A stretch of 7,707 bases of DNA. Origin: an uncultured Eubacteriales bacterium. GTDB taxonomy: Bacteria; Bacillota; Clostridia; Oscillospirales; Acutalibacteraceae. This document shows positions 1-6,250 of the stretch, one piece after another. The position numbers were made by a program, and so were the translations under genes. Where the stretch lies: contig ONSE01000112.1 of NCBI GenBank assembly GCA_900320415.1, forward strand, positions 1 through 7,707, read 5' to 3'. Each line of letters starts with the position of its first letter. Position 1 is the stretch's first letter. Below the pieces are notes generated by a model. The model did no database searches and was not told the origin of the DNA. It worked only from the letters and a program-made list of their open reading frames with translations.

Positions 1-57
1 ATCTCTAATAATTCAATGTCGTGCAGAAGTGCGGAAGATTTATGGCAGAATGTTGTC

Positions 58-96
58 AAAACTCCGCAGGAATACTGACGTATTTCAAGGAGTTTT
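58..96. terminator. Imperfect hairpin downstream of mfd, possible terminator
   Basis: The arms AAAACTCC (58-65) and GGAGTTTT (89-96) are perfect 8-bp complements. Inside them AATAC (71-75) pairs with GTATT (80-84) around a TGAC loop, so the whole 39-nt element folds as a two-tier stem. It lies about 67 nt past the mfd stop codon, where a terminator for the minus-strand genes would be expected. The outer pairs are A-T, so the 3' arm ends in TTTT when read from either strand, but no longer T-run follows on either side. It could be a weak bidirectional terminator or the core of a dispersed intergenic repeat. Termination activity is inferred. Confidence 0.4.
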
Positions 97-134
97 GGTA
101 AAATTATGCCGTGAAGATTTCGTGCTTATGCGCG

Positions 135-157
135 GTAAGGAATTTTTAGAGGTTCCC
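135..157 (+). repeat. 23-nt dispersed repeat, copy 1 (3' flank of mfd)
   Basis: This segment matches 5049-5071 at 21 of 23 positions, in the same orientation, including the identical 15-mer TTTTTAGAGGTTCCC. It ends 5 nt before the mfd stop codon (minus strand), so it falls in the mfd 3' untranslated region. GGAA (139-142) can pair with TTCC (153-156) around a loop of ten bases. There is no tract of T's after the stem on the minus strand, so it does not look like a standard terminator. Function is unknown; both copies lie in gene-free spacer DNA. Confidence 0.6.
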
Positions 158-162
158 ATCTG

Positions 163-3100
163 TCATTTTACGCGGAAAATCCGCTTCAGAACCCCCACGG
201 AATCCTCTCCCGCGGGACAGGCCACGGACACAAACGGCTTCGCGCCCGCGTTGAGCTTCGCCTTGCCGTTGAGGGAAATCAGCAGATCCGCCACGGCGGG
301 CGATTTCAGCTCCTTGACATAGAGCAGCAGGGTGCTGTCATTCTGACGGATCTCATACACGCCCGTCGCGTTCGCCCTGTTGCGTATCAGCGCGATCTCG
401 ATCAGCCCCAGCACGGATACGGGGATCTCGCCGAAGCGGTCGCGCAGCTCAGCCCTCACATCGTCGGCGTCCTCGTTGGTGCGGATATCCGCGATGCGGC
501 GGTAGACGTCCAGACGCAGGGTAAGGCTCTCCACATAGTATTCGGGAATGTGGGCGTCAACGGAGATGTCGATCAGACAATCGAGATCGGCGGAGGTTTT
601 CTTCTCTCCCTTCTCCTCGCTGACAGCCTCCCCGAGGAGTTTTAAATACATATCATAGCCGACGCTTTCCATATGTCCGTGCTGCTGGGCGCCCATGATG
701 TTGCCCGCGCCGCGCAGCTCCAGGTCACGCATGGCGATTTTGAAGCCGCTGCCGAACTCGGTATACTCGCGGATGGCGGCAAGACGCTTCTGCTGGATCT
801 CGGTGAGCACCTTGCTGCGGCGGAAGGTGAAGTAGGCGTAGGCGCGGCGTGCGCTTCTGCCGACGCGGCCGCGCAGCTGGTGGAGCTGTGAAAGCCCCAT
901 GCAGTCGGCGTTTTCTATAATCAGTGTGTTGGCGTTGGGCAGATCGACGCCCGTTTCTATAATAGTGGTGCAGACGAGGACGTCTACCTCCTGCGCAAGC
1001 ATGGCGCGCCACACCTCGCTGAGCTCATTCTCCTTCATTTTGCCGTGGCCGATGGCGATTTTCGCGTCGGGAACCGCCTCCTGGATGCGCGCGGCGCAGG
1101 CGGAGATGGTCTCGACGTTGTTGTGCAGGTAGAACACCTGACCGCCGCGGCGCATTTCGCGGCGGATCGCCTCGTAGATCACGGCGTTGTCGTGTTCGAG
1201 CACATAGGTCTGCACGGGCTGGCGGTTCATGGGGGCTTCCTCGATGACGCTCATGTCGCGCAGGCCGCTCATCGCCATATTGAGGGTGCGCGGAATCGGC
1301 GTCGCGGAAAGCGTGAGAACGTCCACATTCCTGACGAGCTCCTTGAAGCGCTCCTTCTGCGCCACGCCGAAGCGCTGCTCCTCGTCGATGATCGCGAGGC
1401 CGAGGTCGCGGAACTGCACGTCCTTCTGCACGAGGCGGTGGGTGCCGATGACCATTTCCACCTGTCCGCGCTTGACCGCCTCGATGATCTCCTTCTGCTG
1501 CTTGGCGGTTTTGAAGCGCGAGAGCAGCTCCACGCGGATGGGATAGCCCTCGAACCGCTTGGTAACGGTCTGGTAGTGCTGCCACGCGAGGATGGTGGTC
1601 GGGCAGAGCAGGGCGCACTGCTTGGAATCGGATACGCACTTGAACGCCGCGCGCAGCGCGACCTCGGTCTTGCCGAAGCCGACGTCGCCGCAGAGCAGCC
1701 TGTCCATCGGAACGCTGCGCTCCATGTCACGCTTGATATCGCGGATGCATGAGAGCTGGTCGGGCGTTTCCTCGTACTCAAACGCCGCCTCAAAGTCGCG
1801 CTGCCACTCGTTGTCGCCCGAAAAGGCGTAGCCCTTCGCCTTCATGCGCGCCGAATAGAGCGCGATCAGCTCCTTGGCGATGTCCTTGACCGAGGTCTTG
1901 ACCTTCGCCTTTGCCTTCTGCCAGTCTCCCGAGCCGAGGCGGCTGAGCTTGACGCGGCTGCTCTCCTGCGGGCCGATGTACTTCGCGACCATGTCGAGCT
2001 GGGTGACGGGCACATAGAGCGCGTCGCCCTTGGCGTAGTCGATCTTGATGTAGTCCTTGACGATCCCGTGGGTGTCGATCTTGCGGATGCCGCTGAACAC
2101 TCCGATGCCGTGGACGCTGTGAACCACATAGTCGCCCGCCGTCAGCTCCGAGAGGCTGTAGATATCCTGCCCCTCCTTCCTGCGGCGGCGGCGCTTTTTC
2201 TCGGGGCGGTAGGAGTTATGGCCGTAGGTGATGACGAAGAATTTCTCCTTCGTCAGCTCAAAGCCCGCGCTCAGCGCGCCCGTCATCACATAGAGCCTGC
2301 CCGCGGCGGCCTTTTTCAGAGAGGTGACATACTCCGCGTCATAGCCGTCGGCGCGGAGGTTCTCCGCGAGGTTTTTCGCCGCCTTTTCGGTGCCCGCGAG
2401 GATCACGCCGCTGCTGTCGGGCGTGACCATGCCGCGCAGATCCTCGGTGAGCTGTTTATAGGAGCCCGTCCAGGAGGTGAGCTGGCGGACGTTGAAGGTA
2501 ATGATTTCCGCGAGCTTCAGCTCGATGCTGCCGTGGACAAAGCTCTCGAGAAGGATCACGCCATGTGCGGCGAAGCGCTCCATGCATTCGTTGAAGGTCA
2601 GGGTGAAACGGTCAAAGCCGCGGCAGAGAAAGCCGTCGGCAATGCCCTGCTTCAGCAGCTCCGCGTTCTGGAAGTCCATCGACTTGCCCCTGTCGCGGAT
2701 GTTGCTGAATTCCGAGAGGAAGCAGAGCGACTCGCGGCTGAAATAATCAAACAGGCACTCGGGCTTGTCATAGATCTGCCCGATGAACTTATCCGCGTTG
2801 CTCAGCGCCGCCCCCGTGCGGAGCAGCTCCGCCTCGGCGTAGATTTTTTCCCGCGCCTTGGCGACGCCCTTTCCGCGCAGCAGCCCCGCCTTATGTACGA
2901 TCTTGTCCGCGAGGGCTTCGCGGTCGTCAATAATGATTTCCGTCGAGGGCGTCAGGCGGATCCTGCCCGCCTTCCGGAAGCGCCGCTGGGTCTCCAAATC
3001 AAAATAGCTCAGGTCGGTGATCTCGTCTCCCCAGAACTCCGCCCTCACGGGATGCTCCGCGTCGGGCATGAAGAAATCGAGGATACCGCCGCGCAGAGAG

Positions 3101-3618
3101 AACTGTCCGCTGCCCTCCACGGCGTCGAACCGCTCATAGCCCAGCAGCGTCAGGGTGCGCACGGCGTGCTCCAGATCGAGGGTCTTGCCCTCCCACATCG
3201 AGAGCACCGAATCCGCCAGGACGTCCTGCGGCACGGTGAGCTGGGAGGCGGCGTCGATGCAGGAGATCACAACGTCGCACTCCTCCTCCATGATTTTGAG
3301 GAGAACCTTGAGCCGCGCGTGCTCATACTCATGGGACACGCCCTTGAAGTCGAGGAAGTTGTAGTCCCTGACGGGATAAACCAGCGCGCGAAGCCCCATG
3401 CAGCAGAGGTCGTTGCACAGGGTCTGGGCTTCCTTTTCGTCCGCCGCGATCACGAGCGACGGCGTTTCTCTGCCGCTCTGCAGGGAGAAGATCACGTCAG
3501 CCTTGCAGACGGCGGAGAGTCCCGAAACGCAGAGCGAGCGTCCTGTTTTTAAGTTGCGTTGGAGGCTCTGAAACGGCGCGGTGCCGCGCATTGCCTCGGA
3601 AATAAAATTCATTGTCAT
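163..3618 (-). CDS. mfd: Transcription-repair coupling factor Mfd
   Basis: Mfd is a DNA translocase that displaces RNA polymerase stalled at lesions and recruits the UvrABC excision machinery. At 1151 residues it has the usual full length. In order: an N-terminal UvrB-like region (about 1-340), a linker region, a basic block (K474-K481, eight consecutive Lys/Arg), a CarD/RID-type RNA polymerase interaction domain (about 488-560, GDYVVHSVHGIGV), then the RecG-like helicase. The helicase shows Walker A GDVGFGKTE (644-652), DEEQ (745-748), SATPIPRTL and motif VI QLRGRVGRS (914-922), followed by the translocation motif around 955-976 (GSGFKIAMRDLELRGAGN) and a C-terminal regulatory domain. It is the last gene of the minus-strand series, 56 nt after the acyltransferase gene. 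The start is uncertain: ATG at 3616-3618 and ATG at 3610-3612 are both possible, and neither has a Shine-Dalgarno sequence. Family assignment is very secure. Confidence 0.97.
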   Translation of the reverse strand: MTMNFISEAMRGTAPFQSLQRNLKTGRSLCVSGLSAVCKADVIFSLQSGRETPSLVIAADEKEAQTLCNDLCCMGLRALVYPVRDYNFLDFKGVSHEYEHARLKVLLKIMEEECDVVISCIDAASQLTVPQDVLADSVLSMWEGKTLDLEHAVRTLTLLGYERFDAVEGSGQFSLRGGILDFFMPDAEHPVRAEFWGDEITDLSYFDLETQRRFRKAGRIRLTPSTEIIIDDREALADKIVHKAGLLRGKGVAKAREKIYAEAELLRTGAALSNADKFIGQIYDKPECLFDYFSRESLCFLSEFSNIRDRGKSMDFQNAELLKQGIADGFLCRGFDRFTLTFNECMERFAAHGVILLESFVHGSIELKLAEIITFNVRQLTSWTGSYKQLTEDLRGMVTPDSSGVILAGTEKAAKNLAENLRADGYDAEYVTSLKKAAAGRLYVMTGALSAGFELTKEKFFVITYGHNSYRPEKKRRRRRKEGQDIYSLSELTAGDYVVHSVHGIGVFSGIRKIDTHGIVKDYIKIDYAKGDALYVPVTQLDMVAKYIGPQESSRVKLSRLGSGDWQKAKAKVKTSVKDIAKELIALYSARMKAKGYAFSGDNEWQRDFEAAFEYEETPDQLSCIRDIKRDMERSVPMDRLLCGDVGFGKTEVALRAAFKCVSDSKQCALLCPTTILAWQHYQTVTKRFEGYPIRVELLSRFKTAKQQKEIIEAVKRGQVEMVIGTHRLVQKDVQFRDLGLAIIDEEQRFGVAQKERFKELVRNVDVLTLSATPIPRTLNMAMSGLRDMSVIEEAPMNRQPVQTYVLEHDNAVIYEAIRREMRRGGQVFYLHNNVETISACAARIQEAVPDAKIAIGHGKMKENELSEVWRAMLAQEVDVLVCTTIIETGVDLPNANTLIIENADCMGLSQLHQLRGRVGRSARRAYAYFTFRRSKVLTEIQQKRLAAIREYTEFGSGFKIAMRDLELRGAGNIMGAQQHGHMESVGYDMYLKLLGEAVSEEKGEKKTSADLDCLIDISVDAHIPEYYVESLTLRLDVYRRIADIRTNEDADDVRAELRDRFGEIPVSVLGLIEIALIRNRANATGVYEIRQNDSTLLLYVKELKSPAVADLLISLNGKAKLNAGAKPFVSVACPAGEDSVGVLKRIFRVK

Positions 3619-3631
3619 GGTTATCAGTCGA

Positions 3632-3662
3632 AAAATAGCAGTGGTTGGTGGTGTGTTTTCAA
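3632..3662 (-). promoter_or_regulatory. Candidate mfd promoter, nearly leaderless
   Basis: On the minus strand TTGAAA (3657-3662) is followed after 19 nt by TATTTT (3632-3637). TG sits one base before the -10, giving an extended -10 TGCTATTTT. The predicted transcription start is near 3624-3625, only about 6 nt before the first ATG of mfd and about 12 nt before the second. No Shine-Dalgarno motif is visible here, which fits leaderless or near-leaderless initiation. The 19-nt spacer is longer than ideal, so this is a tentative call; mfd may simply be read from upstream. Confidence 0.35.
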
Positions 3663-3674
3663 AAGCGTTCCCCG

Positions 3675-4433
3675 TCAGCGCAGTCCCATCACGTCAAACA
3701 GCAGAACGCAGACGCCCATCAGCACAGGCTGATGCGCGAGATAGATCACAAGGCTGTGTCTGCCCAAAAAGCTGAGCGGGCGCAGACCTCTGCGAAAAAG
3801 CTCCTCCGCCCGGAGCCTGCGCACGATGTGCCACAGGAAACAGCCGAGGAGAAACATAAAAATCCATGGAATCATCGGGAAATAGTCCGACGATCGGAAC
3901 CCCTCGGACGGAAAGCCGAGGAAGGCGGCGTACCGGAACTGATAGAAGGAGCCGGGCACCGTGAGAAGCTTGACAGCGAAGAAGCCGATGTAGCGCTCGG
4001 GCACGCCGTAGAACACGGCGAAAAGCGCGAGAGACGCCGCCGCCCCGGCAAAGGGATCGATTTTGTCGAGGACGGGCTGACAGAGCCGCCCGATGAGCAT
4101 GGAGCAGCCGATCAGATTGAGCACGCCGAACCACACCGCCTGCCCGGGCATGGCGACCGCGGTGACGAGGGTCACCAGGAGGCCGCAGGCATTGACGATC
4201 AGTCCGCGCCTGTAGGCGTGCTTTGAAAAGTGCAGCGACACGCCCGAGAGCAGAATGAAGCTCACGCAGATGAACCGCTCCCACACGATCGTGCCAATGT
4301 GCAGGCTCCACTTCGGGTCAAGCCCGTACACCATAAAGATGTCATAGAAGAAATGGAAGAGCACCATATTGAGCAGCGCGAAGCCGCGCAGGGTGTCGAT
4401 CATCTGCAGACGCCGCGAAAAATCCTTCTTCAT
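3675..4433 (-). CDS. Membrane acyltransferase, DUF1624 / HGSNAT_cat family
   Basis: This 252-residue polytopic membrane protein resembles bacterial members of the DUF1624 (heparan-alpha-glucosaminide N-acetyltransferase catalytic) family. The N-terminal motif is typical: IDTLRGFALLNMVLFHFFYD (residues 12-31), with H27 the likely functional His. A basic RR pair follows the second membrane helix, and the C-terminal GRHSLVIYLAHQPVL (224-238) is characteristic. I see about seven hydrophobic segments, near 17-36, 47-67, 77-95, 99-117, 128-145, 185-204 and 226-249, with no signal peptide. The family is thought to move acyl groups onto sugars or envelope glycans, but the substrate here is unknown. 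The gene starts 10 nt after the pth stop, with GGAGG (4438-4442) inside that gap, so translation is probably coupled to pth. It occupies the interval between pth and mfd where B. subtilis has fin. Confidence 0.8.
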   Translation of the reverse strand: MKKDFSRRLQMIDTLRGFALLNMVLFHFFYDIFMVYGLDPKWSLHIGTIVWERFICVSFILLSGVSLHFSKHAYRRGLIVNACGLLVTLVTAVAMPGQAVWFGVLNLIGCSMLIGRLCQPVLDKIDPFAGAAASLALFAVFYGVPERYIGFFAVKLLTVPGSFYQFRYAAFLGFPSEGFRSSDYFPMIPWIFMFLLGCFLWHIVRRLRAEELFRRGLRPLSFLGRHSLVIYLAHQPVLMGVCVLLFDVMGLR

Positions 4434-4437
4434 CGCG

Positions 4438-4442
4438 CCTCC
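4438..4442 (-). promoter_or_regulatory. Ribosome binding site inside the pth-acyltransferase junction
   Basis: Read on the minus strand, GGAGG lies one base after the pth TGA stop (4444-4446) and four bases before the acyltransferase ATG (4431-4433). The spacing to the ATG is short, and ribosomes finishing pth would cover this site. This supports a single pth-acyltransferase mRNA with coupled translation and fixes the acyltransferase start. Confidence 0.7.
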
Positions 4443-4443
4443 G

Positions 4444-5034
4444 TCAGTTGTAGAGGTTCATGGCGCGGTCGATCCTGCCCTCAACGATCAGCTCCACCGC
4501 CGCCGCCGCGTTTTCAAACATCTGCTCCAGCTGCTTTCCCTCGTCCTTTGAGAAGCGCGAGAGCACCCAGTCCGCGAGGTCCCAGTCGGGAGAGGGCTTC
4601 GCGCCGATGCCGATCTTGACGCGCGGGAAGGCGTCGCTGCCGCTGAGATAAATAATGCTGCGCATACCCTTCTGGCCGCCGTCGCTGCCCTTCTGACGGA
4701 TGCGCATTTTGCCCACATCCAGCGAGATGTCGTCAAATATCACAATGACATTCTCGGGCGGCAGCTTGTAGAAATTCATCGCCTCGACCACCGCCTGACC
4801 GCTGTTGTTCATGTAGGTGGTCGGCTTCATCAGCAGCGCGCGGCTGTTTCCGATACGGCACTCACCGACAAAGCTCTTGAATTTGATTTTGCTGACCCTG
4901 CAGCCCAGCTTGTCCGCAAGGTAGTCCACCGCCATCCAGCCGCAGTTGTGGCGGGTGTTTTCGTACTTTTTATCGGGGTTGCCGAGTCCGACGATCAGGA
5001 ACTCAACGCCCCCTGCTGCTTTCTTTCCAAACAT
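4444..5034 (-). CDS. pth: Peptidyl-tRNA hydrolase Pth
   Basis: Pth cleaves the ester bond of peptidyl-tRNAs released from stalled ribosomes, recycling tRNA in the cytoplasm. The 196-residue protein has the family hallmarks: FLIVGLGNP (12-20), TRHN with catalytic His29, MKPTTYMNNSGQAV (69-82) with Asn76, and FDDISLDVGKMRIRQKG (100-116) with Asp101. An 11-residue Gly/Lys-containing extension precedes the core. In the usual GGHNG motif, this protein reads GGQKG (119-123), so the positions matching E. coli His113 and Asn114 are Gln121 and Lys122. The GLGNPG turn is also GLGNPD. These substitutions may alter substrate handling, although the main catalytic His, Asn and Asp are present. The ATG at 5032-5034 is preceded only by a weak purine run (AGAAAGAG). 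It follows prs after a 187-nt spacer and is coupled to the downstream acyltransferase gene. Confidence 0.95.
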   Translation of the reverse strand: MFGKKAAGGVEFLIVGLGNPDKKYENTRHNCGWMAVDYLADKLGCRVSKIKFKSFVGECRIGNSRALLMKPTTYMNNSGQAVVEAMNFYKLPPENVIVIFDDISLDVGKMRIRQKGSDGGQKGMRSIIYLSGSDAFPRVKIGIGAKPSPDWDLADWVLSRFSKDEGKQLEQMFENAAAAVELIVEGRIDRAMNLYN

Positions 5035-5048
5035 ATTCTGCTCTTTCT

Positions 5049-5071
5049 GTAGGGATTTTTTAGAGGTTCCC
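5049..5071 (+). repeat. 23-nt dispersed repeat, copy 2 (pth leader)
   Basis: This is the second copy of the element at 135-157 (21 of 23 identical). It lies 15 nt upstream of the pth start codon, so in the minus-strand transcript it sits just before the ribosome binding region. Here AGGGA (5051-5055) pairs with TCCCT (5068-5072) around a 12-base loop containing T-run and AGAGG. Position near the pth start could influence translation, but that is speculation. Confidence 0.6.
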
Positions 5072-5093
5072 TGTATTGATTCGATTATCGTTC

Positions 5094-5137
5094 ACGTGAA
5101 ATAGGGCGGACTTTTGAAAAGTCCGCCTGCATTTCGT
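5094..5137 (-). terminator. Strong hairpin between prs and pth
   Basis: GGCGGACTTTT (5105-5115) and AAAAGTCCGCC (5117-5127) are perfect 11-bp complements around a single base; sterically the closing A-T pairs would open to make a loop. Flanking GAAAT (5098-5102) and ATTTC (5131-5135) extend the stem after a small internal loop, and ACG/CGT add further pairs with a bulged T. Downstream on the minus strand the sequence is CTATTTCACG, so there is no proper T-run; the plus-strand side reads TGCATTTCGT, also weak. It may be a partial terminator or attenuator for prs, an RNA processing or stability element, or a dispersed palindromic repeat. A palindrome TTCACGTGAA (5091-5100) overlaps its pth-proximal edge. 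Confidence 0.5.
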
Positions 5138-5162
5138 CTATTCAGATACTATCACATCCGCC

Positions 5163-5208
5163 GCGCGAAAACGGTCGGATCGCGCTGACTGCCGCAAAAG
5201 CACAGCGC
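5163..5208 (-). repeat. Overlapping inverted repeats after the prs stop
   Basis: GCGCTG (5182-5187) pairs with CAGCGC (5203-5208), with TGC/GCA (5190-5192, 5200-5202) extending the stem across a 2-nt bulge. A second inverted repeat, GCGCGA (5163-5168) and TCGCGC (5180-5185), shares bases 5182-5185 with the first, so the two cannot form together. Only a short TTTT follows on the minus strand. These could protect the prs mRNA 3' end or form part of an attenuator with the hairpin at 5105-5127. Evidence is limited to complementarity. Confidence 0.3.
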
Positions 5209-5221
5209 CCTTTATCCGCGA

Positions 5222-6181
5222 TCAGTTGAACGCCGCCGTGAAGGGCTTGTCGTTGTAGATCCTCGCGATCGCCTCGGCAAATACGGGAGCCGTGGGAAGA
5301 ATGGTGAACTTGTCGATCATCTTCTCCTCGGGAACGGGCACGGTGTCGAGGAGGATGACCTCCTTGATGGCGCTGTTTTTGATTCTCTCGATCGCGGGAC
5401 CCGAAAGCACCGCGTGGGTCGCGCAGGCGTAAACCTCTGTCGCGCCGCCCTTTTCCACGATCGCGTTCGCGGCGTTGCAGAGGGTGCCGGCGGTGTCGAT
5501 CATATCGTCAACGAGGATCACCTTCTTGCCTCTGGCGTCGCCGATGATGTTCATTACCTCGCACACATTCGCCTTGGGTCTGCGCTTGTCGATGATCGCG
5601 AGACCGGTGCCGATTTTGGAAGCGAAGTTTCTGGAACGTGTCACCGAGCCGAGGTCGGGGGAAACAACGATGTAGTCGTCAACATTGCCGCCGATCTTTT
5701 CCTTCACATGGTGGGCGAGGATGCCGGCGCCGTGGAGGTGGTCAACAGGGATATTGAAGAAACCCTGAATCTGGTTGGCGTGCAGGTCCATGGTGAGCAC
5801 TCTGTCGGCGCCCGCCGTCGTGATGATGTCGGCGCAGAGCTTGGCGGAAATCGGATCTCTCGCCTTTGCCTTTCTGTCCTGTCTGGCATAGCCGAAGTAG
5901 GGCATTACGGCGGTGATCCTCGCCGCCGAGGCGCGCTTCATGGCGTCAATCATAATGAGCATTTCCATGAGATTGTCGTTGACGGGAGTGCAGGTGGACT
6001 GCACGATGAAGCAGTCGCTGCCTCTTACCGACTCATTGAGCGAAACCGCGATTTCGCCGTCGGAAAAGTGAGTGCAGTCGCTCTTGCCGAGCTGCAGACC
6101 CAGACAGCCCGCGATGCCCTGAGCTACGTCAACGTTTGAATTGCCTGCGAAGATTTTGATGTCTTTGCCGTGAAAATTCAT
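5222..6181 (-). CDS. prs: Ribose-phosphate pyrophosphokinase (PRPP synthetase)
   Basis: Prs converts ribose 5-phosphate and ATP to PRPP and AMP, feeding purine, pyrimidine, NAD, His and Trp synthesis. The 319-residue length and motifs match bacterial class I enzymes: FSDGEI (39-44), YFGYARQDRKAKARDPIS (95-112) containing the flexible catalytic loop, MDLHANQIQGFF (131-142) with metal/ATP-binding His134, DKRRP (198-202) with catalytic Lys199, and the PRPP-binding loop VDDMIDTAGTL (224-234). No key residue appears lost. The ATG at 6179-6181 has a clear GAGGAG (6190-6195) at 8-nt spacing, which fixes the start. It follows the glmU-like gene by 69 nt with no terminator in between, so the two are probably cotranscribed, as in B. 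subtilis. The B. subtilis ctc gene that follows prs is absent here. Confidence 0.98.
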   Translation of the reverse strand: MNFHGKDIKIFAGNSNVDVAQGIAGCLGLQLGKSDCTHFSDGEIAVSLNESVRGSDCFIVQSTCTPVNDNLMEMLIMIDAMKRASAARITAVMPYFGYARQDRKAKARDPISAKLCADIITTAGADRVLTMDLHANQIQGFFNIPVDHLHGAGILAHHVKEKIGGNVDDYIVVSPDLGSVTRSRNFASKIGTGLAIIDKRRPKANVCEVMNIIGDARGKKVILVDDMIDTAGTLCNAANAIVEKGGATEVYACATHAVLSGPAIERIKNSAIKEVILLDTVPVPEEKMIDKFTILPTAPVFAEAIARIYNDKPFTAAFN

Positions 6182-6250
6182 GTGTCTAACTCCTCTTTCT
6201 CTTTTATCCTCTATATTTCCGTCACGCGCTGCCGCGCGATGTTTCGCCTG

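Noticed and set aside
29..322. A 97-codon plus-strand open frame crossing the mfd 3' end
   Set aside because: It overlaps about 160 nt of mfd in antisense, has no ribosome binding site at its ATG and spans the hairpin and repeat, so it is more likely non-coding.
1025..1639. A 204-codon minus-strand frame inside mfd
   Set aside because: It is an Arg/Pro/Ala-rich out-of-frame reading of the mfd helicase region, with no independent start signal.
2068..3552. A 494-codon open frame on the plus strand opposite mfd
   Set aside because: It is antisense to the clearly real mfd, lacks any recognised motif and arises from the GC-rich codon pattern; its composition (Ala, Arg, Glu, Leu rich) is typical of such shadows.
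4450..4458. A third partial match to the repeat core (TAGAGGTTC)
   Set aside because: It is only nine bases and lies within the last codons of pth, where it is explained by coding sequence.
4230..4619. Plus-strand frames opposite the acyltransferase gene and pth
   Set aside because: They are antisense to two confidently identified genes and show no domain or ribosome binding site.
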